Assembly: GCA_020718525.1 (NCBI GenBank)
Contig: DYRX01000076.1
Location: forward strand, 1-14,074
Length of the DNA: 14,074 bases
Direction: 5' to 3'
From: Victivallis vadensis
GTDB lineage: Bacteria > Verrucomicrobiota > Lentisphaeria > Victivallales > GWF2-50-93
A program made the position numbers and the translations under genes. Under the pieces are notes generated by a model. It was not told the DNA's origin. It searched no databases and was given only the letters and a program-made list of their open reading frames with translations. The stretch's first letter is position 1. The number at the start of each line of letters is the position of its first letter. Positions 8,168-14,074 of this stretch are shown in pieces.

Positions 8168-8223
8168 ATAGTTTTTCAAGGAAAATAAATTCACAATTTG
8201 AATTTATTAAAATGAAAAACTAT
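8168..8223. terminator. Nested inverted repeat: likely hairpin at the end of the fumarase unit
   Basis: The outer arms ATAGTTTTTCA (8168-8178) and TGAAAAACTAT (8213-8223) are perfect 11-bp complements. Inside them AATAAATTCA (8184-8193) and TGAATTTATT (8199-8208) form a perfect 10-bp stem with a 5-base loop. The two stems are separated by 5 and 4 unpaired bases. It begins 51 bases after the fumarase stop, fitting a transcript 3' end or processing hairpin. It lacks the GC-rich stem of a standard intrinsic terminator, so a protein-binding site or a small mobile remnant is also possible. Confidence 0.5.
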
Positions 8224-8274
8224 CGCACAGGCAGATAAATCCCAAGAACAGCGATTCCGCGCCAGCACCGATTT

Positions 8275-9927
8275 TTACAAATAAGACTTAACTGTGGCGG
8301 AATGGCTAGAAGTCGGGTGATCGTAAAAACTGGCTCCCTTGTCGTCGCAAATTACGAATGCAGGCAGATCGTTTACGACGATTCTTCTCAATGCTTCCAT
8401 TCCAAGATCTTCATAGCCAACAATTTCTGAGCTGAGAACATGCCTTTGGGCAATCAGTGCCGCCGCGCCGCCGATTGTTCCCAGATAAAACGCTCCGTGC
8501 TTCCTGAAAGCATCCCTGGCTGTCGCGCCGCGGTCGCCTTTGGCGAGAGTGATCAAAAATGCACCGGCATTCATGAGTCTGTCCAGATATGGATCCATCC
8601 GCTGGGCTGTCGTCGGACCAAAACTGCCGCATGGCATGCCTGGGGGCGTGCGCGCCGGACCTGCGTGATAGACAACGGCATCCCTGACGCATTCTGGCAT
8701 CTGACCGGATGACGCTAGCTCCTCCGCCATCCTCATGCAGGCGGAGTCCCTTGCAACAATCATGGGACCTGAAAGCCTGAGCCTGGTTCCGGGAGGCAGT
8801 TGCGAAAGCTCCTTGCGAATTTCGCAGATCGGGCGGTCGAGACGGATCAGCGGCGCTTCCGCAAATGAGAGGGAGGCGACTTTGTCCGCAAAACGCTCCG
8901 GATTGGCGTCCAGCTTTTCCAGGAAGACGCCGTCGCGGCCGACGTATGCCGAGATTCTTCTGTGGGCGACACATGAAACTGCCATTCCCACATGGCATGA
9001 GGCGGCATGGCGCGGAAGTCTCAGGACAGTTGCGGAATTCGCAAAGTATTTGCCGCCGAACTGGGCGCCGAGTCCGGATTTATCTGCAATGGAGAGCAGT
9101 TTCCGCTCCCAATACGGGCTCCTGAATATTCCGCCGGGCGCCAGCGGCTTGTCAGACAATCCGTCATAATATCCTGCGGCGGCTAGCTTTGCTGCTTTCA
9201 ACGCAATTTCCGGAGAAGTGCCGCCGACAGCAATTCCGACATGGTATGGCGGGCATGCGGCAACCCCCGGCATGGAGACTATCCTTGAAAGAAATTGTTC
9301 GAAAGTTCCGGGCTCCAGTATTGCCTTGCTTTCCTAGAAGAGAAAGGTTTTATTGGACGATCCGCCACCTTTGGCTAGGAAGAAAAACGAGTACTCCGAT
9401 CCCTGGACTGATTCTATTTCAATCTGGGCTGGAAGATTGCTTCCAGAGTTCGTCTCCTCAAAAAATGAGCTCGGGCACAGCATCGAATTTCTGAGACAGC
9501 TTGCAGACCAGGCCTTGCGGACGCCCTCGGCAATCAGATCTCTGTCGTCGGCTCCGGTGAAGACTTGCCCGCCCTTCCAGGCAAAGACGTTTGCGGCGCC
9601 TGTGTCCTGGCAGAGCGGCAGGCTCATTTGCGAAGAAATGAGCGCATTTTCGATGAGAGACGCCGCGACGTATCTGTCGTTTTGCGAGCTTTCCGGATCG
9701 TCAATAATTTTATCGAGCGAGTCGAGACAGCCTTCAGGCAGAAAGAATGAGATTCTCTTAAACGCCTCCTCTGCAATGAGTTCCAAGCAGTGTGGCTCCA
9801 GGCAAAGGATGCCTCGGCCTTCGAATGTCCTTTCGGATATCATATTTCGGCATGCGGGCATTTCCTCGAAGCGGAGAGGCATGCTTCCTGTGTCTCTGCG
9901 AAGGTCCAAATATTGAATATGCCTCAC
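8275..9927 (-). pseudogene. Class I (4Fe-4S) fumarate hydratase interrupted by one in-frame TAG
   Basis: Class I fumarase interconverts fumarate and malate in the TCA cycle. Read through the TAG, the frame gives about 550 codons, almost the length of E. coli FumA (548), with both the alpha-type and beta-type parts. All three iron-sulfur cysteines are present: C106 (LCQDTG), C225 (AACPPYH) and C311 (ASCHVGM). Other family motifs are NLPAQI, AKGGGSSNKT, GLGAQFGGKY and GPTTAQRMD. The GTG start at 9927 has AGGAG five bases upstream and lies 28 bp after the previous gene. Codon 198 (9336-9334) is TAG, where FumA has Gln in the SANKTYLYQETKALL region; the frame continues perfectly on both sides. 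It may be a recent nonsense mutation, a sequencing error, or suppressed. An ATG at 9273 with AAGGA upstream could start a 332-residue C-terminal fragment, but this would lack C106. Stop is TAA. Confidence 0.88.
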
Positions 9928-9932
9928 GATCT

Positions 9933-9937
9933 CTCCT
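9933..9937 (-). promoter_or_regulatory. Ribosome binding site deciding the GTG start of fumarase
   Basis: AGGAG on the minus strand lies five bases before the GTG at 9927-9925. The upstream in-frame ATG at 10065 would make the gene overlap the previous one by 110 bases and adds residues not found in fumarases. The GTG therefore is the better start. Confidence 0.75.
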
Positions 9938-9955
9938 GATTGTTCGTGTCCGCGC

Positions 9956-12541
9956 TCATTTGAACAGGACGCAAGTCTGTTCGAGCACGTTCGCATAAAT
10001 CCGCAGTCCGTCGCCGTGGGAAACTCGCAAGACTCCGAGCAGACTTTTCGGAGGACTCGGGACAAAGTCGAGAATCTTGTCCTTCAGAGACAGGAGCATG
10101 TCCTGCCGCAGAAATGACGCTGTCCCTGTTTCCGCAACTGCAATGTAAATCGTATTGGACTCCACGAGATCGTTGAAGAAATGTGTTCCAAAGGATATGT
10201 CGGGCCTGAGCCCCTCGTGCATCATGGCGATTTCGCATAGCACAGACACATTCTTGATGTCTGAAAAGCTCGCGGGAATTCCAAGAGAAGGCATCTTTGT
10301 CCCCCAGCGGCCAGGTCCCATGACGAGCGTGTTCATCTCAGGATCCTTGTTCGAAATCTCTCCGACAAGCTTTGCCAGCAGGTGCCTTTCCTGCATTGAG
10401 AGCCTGCTGTACTCCTCAGGCACTACATAGATGATGCGGTCGAGCTCAATATCAAGATTTCCGCCAATGATTGGTCCGGAGGACTTCATGACTATCCGCG
10501 AGTCGTCAATCTCTTCGAGATCCTTTATACCGGCAATCTTCTTAGAGCATTGGAAGGGCCTGCACTGGAGGACATTGATCCTGTATGAGGAATCGTTGAG
10601 GAAATTCACTGTGAATTCTATGTCAACCGGGCACTTGTAGGCGTCTTCGACGATTGTGAGTATGTCCTTCATCCTCTCGATGAAATCGGTCTTCGACAAA
10701 AAATTGTCGAAGGTGAGCACCCACGGAAAGCAGTCCTTGACCCCGAATTCCTTTGCCCGCGACTCCATTTCAGCATCCTTTGACGCGAAAATTTCAATTG
10801 GAAGACCGTCTGCGATCTTCGCAATTTCCTCGAAGCTCATAGAGACATGGCTGTTTTTGCCGAGGTCGAGGACGTCAACCAACTGCTGGGAATATTTCCG
10901 GACTTCATCAAGGGAGCTTTCAGGCCGAAGGAACGGCTCGTTGATGGAAATGACCCGCGTGTAGTCGTTTCCGTGGCTCTCGACTGCCTTGGTGCCGAGT
11001 CCGAAGACAAGCCTGAGGGCGCCAGAAGACGGATCAATTCTCCTGTTCCACACATAGGGGTTGAACGAGTATGCGACGCCTGCGATGTGAGGGAAATATT
11101 TGTCGCCATAGAAAGTTCCGGAGACCCTGTGTATCAGCACCGCCATTTCCTCCTCCTTGTGGTCCAGGAGATTGCGGTGGTCTCTGTATATGAGCGCGTC
11201 TCTGCTGTAAGTGCTTGCATATACAGTTTTTACAGCATGAATGAAATTGGCGAGCCTTTCGTCCAGAGTCCCCTGGTTGACGCAGAAGACGCTTTCATAT
11301 TTTCCGGAAAACGCGTTTCCGAAGGCGTCCTCGAGAATGTTGCTGGATCTTATTATGACAGGCGACTGGCCGAAATAGCTCAGCAGGAGCTCCCTGAACT
11401 GGTGGATGATCTCGTCGGGGAATTCCCCGTTCATGATCTTCTCCTGGACAGCTTCCGAACTTGGGAAGTCGGGCTTCTCCTTCTTTAGTCTCCTCACGTC
11501 CCACCAGCACTTGTTCCGCACCATATACGTGCAGAACACATCGGAGCCTATGTAGAAAGTGTCATGGGTCTCCATGCGCTTCTTCCATTCAGGATCCGTC
11601 TTCTTGAGGATTATTCTGGCGAGAAGCATGCCTACCGCCTTCCCCCCGATCAGTCCGCTTCCTATCATCCGCTTGCCGATGCAGACTATGTTCGCTATGT
11701 CGAAGTATTTTTCGCAGAGCTTCGCGAGGGACTCGTCCCTTGTCACGATCATCCTGATGAGGCTTTTCTTGAGGAGCTCGGCGTATTCGTTTCCATGAAT
11801 CTTGAGAAGTATGCTGTTGTAGAGCTCCTGCGCCTCGATGAGACGGCGGGTCCAGAGATCTCTCCTGTCAACGTTGAAATCCAGCCAGGGATGGTCGAAA
11901 CCAGCCATGATCTCGGAAAGTACTGCGCTTTTAGTGACAGGCTTGAAGATGTCGTTCTCCCTGCTGTGTAGCATGTAGAGGCTTGGCGAATATCTGTTGA
12001 AGACCTTGATGGGAAGTATGTACTGCTTCTCCTTGCTGGTTAGGACGTCTATGACCACCTGGGCCGTGTTGTGGATGGAGTTCACCGCGGAAGGCATGTG
12101 CTTGTCGTGGGTGATTACAAAGTACGCCACTGTGTCCTGCTCGAAGAGGCGCGGACATATCAGCATGAAAAAGTTTCCCAGCATCCTGTCGCTGAACCAC
12201 TCGACCGCGAGCCCGGAAAGGCAGTCGAAGACATAGCAGACTCCCTTGCCATAATCGTCAACAATCGAGATGATTTCCGAAACAAATGTCGCAAAGCCCT
12301 TGTTCGGGTCGAGCTCGAAGATGTCGAAGTTCAGGTCTCTCGGCAAAAGCGGCGGATGCGTCGCGAATCTCAGATAGACAAGCTTTTTCCCCTCAGCATT
12401 GGCATTTCTGCAAAACGGGATCAGGAAAGATTTGTAGTCCGAAAGATCGTCAGTCTGCCAGACGACGTTGTCGCCCTGCCTGATCCCCTGAAGAACCCTG
12501 TCCAAATCAGGAAGACCAGAACTGAAATTGAACTGCTCCAT
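9956..12541 (-). CDS. KaiC/RecA-like domain fused to PPDK/PEP-synthase-type ATP-grasp domain
   Basis: The product is 861 aa. Residues of about 1-215 look like a KaiC/RadA-type RecA fold (FSSGLPDLDRVLQGIRQGD; Walker-B-like YVFDCLSG), but the P-loop lysine is missing, so it probably does not hydrolyse ATP. Residues of about 295-660 are the PEP/pyruvate-binding ATP-grasp domain of PEP synthase and PPDK: GLIGGKAVGM, the VIIRSSNILED motif with R398, FSGKYES, and the terminal LQCRPFQ. The last 200 residues carry GPGRWGTKMPSLGIP (about 741) and GTHFFNDLVE. No phosphohistidine swivel domain or TIM barrel follows, so it cannot be a full PEP synthase. It may phosphorylate a partner or sense nucleotides. 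The ATG at 12541 has GAGGAG six bases upstream. Fumarase follows after 28 bp, suggesting co-transcription and a link to C4/C3 carbon flow. Stop is TGA. Confidence 0.87.
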   Translation of the reverse strand: MEQFNFSSGLPDLDRVLQGIRQGDNVVWQTDDLSDYKSFLIPFCRNANAEGKKLVYLRFATHPPLLPRDLNFDIFELDPNKGFATFVSEIISIVDDYGKGVCYVFDCLSGLAVEWFSDRMLGNFFMLICPRLFEQDTVAYFVITHDKHMPSAVNSIHNTAQVVIDVLTSKEKQYILPIKVFNRYSPSLYMLHSRENDIFKPVTKSAVLSEIMAGFDHPWLDFNVDRRDLWTRRLIEAQELYNSILLKIHGNEYAELLKKSLIRMIVTRDESLAKLCEKYFDIANIVCIGKRMIGSGLIGGKAVGMLLARIILKKTDPEWKKRMETHDTFYIGSDVFCTYMVRNKCWWDVRRLKKEKPDFPSSEAVQEKIMNGEFPDEIIHQFRELLLSYFGQSPVIIRSSNILEDAFGNAFSGKYESVFCVNQGTLDERLANFIHAVKTVYASTYSRDALIYRDHRNLLDHKEEEMAVLIHRVSGTFYGDKYFPHIAGVAYSFNPYVWNRRIDPSSGALRLVFGLGTKAVESHGNDYTRVISINEPFLRPESSLDEVRKYSQQLVDVLDLGKNSHVSMSFEEIAKIADGLPIEIFASKDAEMESRAKEFGVKDCFPWVLTFDNFLSKTDFIERMKDILTIVEDAYKCPVDIEFTVNFLNDSSYRINVLQCRPFQCSKKIAGIKDLEEIDDSRIVMKSSGPIIGGNLDIELDRIIYVVPEEYSRLSMQERHLLAKLVGEISNKDPEMNTLVMGPGRWGTKMPSLGIPASFSDIKNVSVLCEIAMMHEGLRPDISFGTHFFNDLVESNTIYIAVAETGTASFLRQDMLLSLKDKILDFVPSPPKSLLGVLRVSHGDGLRIYANVLEQTCVLFK

Positions 12542-12948
12542 CGCAATCTCCTCTTATTCCAGAAAAGTAAATATTCACCTAACTAATGCAAAATCAGAAA
12601 TTCCACCCTCTTGTTGATTCCATGACTCTGTTTGCGCAGAAACGCACGAGACATACCCTGTCCTCAGTCTCTCTCTTTTTCAAGAAGAAGAGCAAGAATT
12701 CTTGCCTTAAATGTGAGTCTCAAGAGCAGATAGTTCGCTTTCACTGCAAGGTACATATTCAGCAAACTGCGTACTGCCTGGCAATCCCTGACTCCACCGC
12801 CACCGTTCTTTATCTCCGCTATTTTCCTTTCAGGCTTGGATTTTGCCTGTTCCAATGCTAGACTATGCGTCGCGAAACTTTTTATGCCATGCCATTGGCG
12901 GCGTGGAATTGTCCGGCAGTTTTCACAATCAAGCAGGAAATTGAGACG
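12542..12948. other. Divergent intergenic region between the PPDK-like gene and ricT
   Basis: This 407-bp gap must hold the promoters of both divergent units. A 14-bp perfect palindrome lies at 12692-12705. For ricT the best sigma-70-like pair is TTGGAT (12836-12841) and TAGACT 17 bases later, a weak match. No convincing promoter was found for the minus-strand gene. A minus-strand open frame of about 66 codons ends in TGA at 12664 (…LLNMYLAVKANYLLLRLTFKARI) and a plus-strand frame runs 12586-12861. Neither has a ribosome site or a recognisable family, so I do not call them genes. Confidence 0.5.
12692..12705. promoter_or_regulatory. Perfect 14-bp palindrome, possible operator
   Basis: GCAAGAATTCTTGC equals its own reverse complement over all 14 bases with no loop. 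A loopless palindrome suits a dimeric regulator better than an RNA hairpin. It lies about 150 bases before the PPDK-like start and about 245 before ricT, so it could act on either. No regulator gene is adjacent. Confidence 0.25.
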
Positions 12949-13863
12949 ATGGATTTGTTGTGCGAAATTCGCATTGAGACAGGAGCAAGATATGTCGCTG
13001 GAGCGTCCAAGGCTCTCAATTTGAAGCCCAAAGACTGGTGCATCATACGCAAGGACAAGATTTTCGACTATGGGAGAATCAACAGCATTGTCGAGAATCA
13101 TGGAGCTGGCATTGCGGCGGTCTCCGACATGCCCGTGATCGAAAGAAAGGCGACTGTCCTGGATCAGAGCAAGGCGAACGAAAATCTGATGAGAAGCAAG
13201 TCCGCGATGAGAACTGCCGCGCAGTACATCACGAACTTGAAGCTCAACATGAAGCTCCTCAACTGCCATTATTCCTTCGACATGAAGCTGGTATCCTTCC
13301 AGTTCACCGCTCCTGGCAGGGTTGATTTCAGAGAGCTCGTGAAACAGCTTTCGCAAAGCCTCAACACTAGAATTGATCTAAGGCAGATCGGTGTCCGGGA
13401 CGAGACTGCCCTCATAGGCGGCTTCGGAATATGCGGACTCCAACTATGCTGCAGCAGGTTCATCCGCAAATTCGATTCGATCAATGTCAAAATGGCGAAG
13501 GAGCAGGATCTCTCGCTCAATCCAGTCAACATCTCCGGAATATGCGGCCGCCTCAAATGCTGTCTGAAATATGAGCATCTCGGATATGTCGAACTCGACA
13601 AGGGCATGCCCCGAAGGGGCGCCATGTGCGACTGTGCCCAGGGACGCGGCAGGGTTGTGGACAGGAATCTTCTCACCCAGAAAGTGACCATTCTGCTCGA
13701 AGACACCGGCCAGCGCATTTCCTGTCCCAAAGACGATGTCGTTGTCGTCTATCCGGAAAAGTTCAAAGTCGGCCAGCCTTCCGCGCAGGCCCAGGACGAT
13801 GTCTTTGCAGGACTTTCCCCTGACGAGGCGAAAATGCTAAAAGAAATCAGCGAAGAGAATTGA
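12949..13863 (+). CDS. ricT: RicT/YaaT-like PSP1-domain protein
   Basis: The product is 304 aa. It matches Bacillus RicT along its length: RVDFRELVKQL, RTRI-like NTRIDLRQIGVRDE, and two cysteine motifs, ICGLQLCC (C162, C167, C168) and ICGRLKCCLKYE (C199, C204, C205). In Bacillus, RicT joins RicA and RicF in an iron-sulfur complex that affects RNase Y-dependent mRNA processing and phosphorelay. I chose the ATG at 12949 because it aligns with the family N-terminus and has AGGA 10 bases upstream; the ATG at 12865 has no ribosome site and adds 28 atypical residues. The C-terminal tail after the PSP1 core (about residue 270 on, rich in Gln, Ala, Asp, Glu) is variable. The gene stands alone on its strand here; in many bacteria it neighbours holB or tmk, neither of which is visible. 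Stop is TGA. Confidence 0.9.
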   Translation: MDLLCEIRIETGARYVAGASKALNLKPKDWCIIRKDKIFDYGRINSIVENHGAGIAAVSDMPVIERKATVLDQSKANENLMRSKSAMRTAAQYITNLKLNMKLLNCHYSFDMKLVSFQFTAPGRVDFRELVKQLSQSLNTRIDLRQIGVRDETALIGGFGICGLQLCCSRFIRKFDSINVKMAKEQDLSLNPVNISGICGRLKCCLKYEHLGYVELDKGMPRRGAMCDCAQGRGRVVDRNLLTQKVTILLEDTGQRISCPKDDVVVVYPEKFKVGQPSAQAQDDVFAGLSPDEAKMLKEISEEN

Positions 13864-14009
13864 ATGACTCAGATCTCGCCCCGCTGGAGCGCAAATCTGT
13901 AATACCTGCTTTTCCGATTAAAAAGCAAAAAGCGTTTTTAACGACTAAACACGCGGAATACGCGAAAAAGTTTCCTGTCTACGGTCAGAGCTAGAAAAGG
14001 ATGTTTTTA
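13864..14009. other. Region downstream of ricT, possible weak terminator
   Basis: No gene is seen. TTAAAAA (13918-13924) and TTTTTAA (13935-13941) are perfect complements around a 10-base loop, and the pair can be extended by CG with one bulged base. This A/T stem 54 bases after the ricT stop could end transcription, but it is weak because the stem is nearly all A-T. Confidence 0.25.
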
Positions 14010-14074
14010 CCACAGATGAACACGGATGAACACTGATTTTTTGAGCGAAGCTCTTTGGAGTGCGGTGATTTTTC
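14010..14074. repeat. Probable dispersed intergenic repeat at the right edge
   Basis: The bases contain a 10-base period: CAGATGAACA, CGGATGAACA, then a decayed third copy CTGATTTTTT. They are followed by GAGCGAAGCTC and GGAGTGCGGTGATT. From memory, CACAGATGAACACGGATGAACAC-like text is common in intergenic DNA of several phyla, often near GxxExxY genes, and GGAGTGCGGTGA starts a hairpin repeat in PVC genomes. The window ends within it, so its full form and any adjacent gene cannot be seen. GAGC/GCTC (14043-14052) is a small inverted repeat. Confidence 0.45.

Larger units (their letters stand above)
8017..8274. other. AT-rich intergenic region between fumarase and tadE-like gene
   Basis: These 258 bases separate the two minus-strand transcription units and are clearly more AT-rich than the flanking genes. 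They hold a nested inverted repeat (8168-8223), a sigma-54-like -24/-12 match (8140-8156), and a 38-codon minus-strand open frame from ATG at 8144 to TAA at 8028 (MLKQFESGVRYG...). The frame has an AGGA 3 bases upstream, too close for a good ribosome site. It ends 11 bases before the tadE-like start. It resembles no family I know and may be chance. Confidence 0.6.

Noticed and set aside
9334..9336. TAG reassigned to Gln throughout the genome
   Set aside because: bioA ends naturally at TAG with no conserved sequence beyond it, so TAG appears to work as stop here. Local suppression remains possible.
8275..10065. Two separate genes for a two-subunit fumarase
   Set aside because: The stop falls inside the alpha part, before two of the three cluster cysteines. 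Both halves are in the same frame and join without a gap against FumA.
12664..13356. 230-aa minus-strand frame overlapping ricT
   Set aside because: Most of it is antisense to conserved RicT sequence. Only the part beyond ricT was kept as a weak observation.
1..14074. tRNA, rRNA, CRISPR arrays, complete insertion sequences
   Set aside because: I saw no cloverleaf, no regularly spaced repeats, no transposase gene and no terminal inverted repeats flanking one on either strand.

Overview
The window (about 50% GC, densely coded) looks like a chromosomal segment of a Gram-negative-type bacterium. The best guess is the PVC group, perhaps Lentisphaerae or Kiritimatiellae. Hints are paired membrane VWA proteins with a glutamine-amidotransferase-like module, a TadE-type pseudopilin, a RicT/PSP1 protein, and a repeat-like motif at the right end. 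The lineage is an inference and I hold it loosely.

Layout: apart from the rightmost gene, all recognisable genes lie on the minus strand and read right to left. Transcription unit A starts near 12541. It holds an 861-aa protein with a KaiC/RecA-like domain joined to a PEP-synthase/PPDK ATP-grasp domain, followed after 28 bp by a two-domain class I fumarase. The fumarase reading frame is intact from 9927 to 8275 except for one in-frame TAG at codon 198, where relatives have Gln. A 258-bp AT-rich gap follows. It holds a nested inverted repeat (8168-8223) and a sigma-54-like promoter match (8140-8156). Transcription unit B then has five closely packed genes: a TadE-like pseudopilin, BioA (overlapping by 1 nt), a secreted SH3b-repeat protein, a BatA-like membrane VWA protein, and a large membrane protein with two VWA domains flanking a GATase1-like module. 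Gaps within unit B are -1, 78, 25 and 2 bp.

On the plus strand, a ricT/PSP1 gene (12949-13863) is divergent from unit A across a 407-bp gap containing a 14-bp perfect palindrome. The last 60 bases look like the start of a dispersed intergenic repeat. The first 214 bases hold no confident gene, only small hairpins and a possible 3' gene end from beyond the left edge.

How the genes may fit together: unit A is central carbon metabolism or its regulation (a fumarase plus a PPDK-like ATP-grasp protein lacking the phosphohistidine swivel domain). Unit B mixes cell-envelope proteins (pseudopilin, SH3b, two membrane VWA proteins) with a lone biotin-pathway aminotransferase. The VWA pair with the SH3b protein is the most likely candidate for a little-described envelope system. 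The fumarase amber codon is the sharpest single anomaly.
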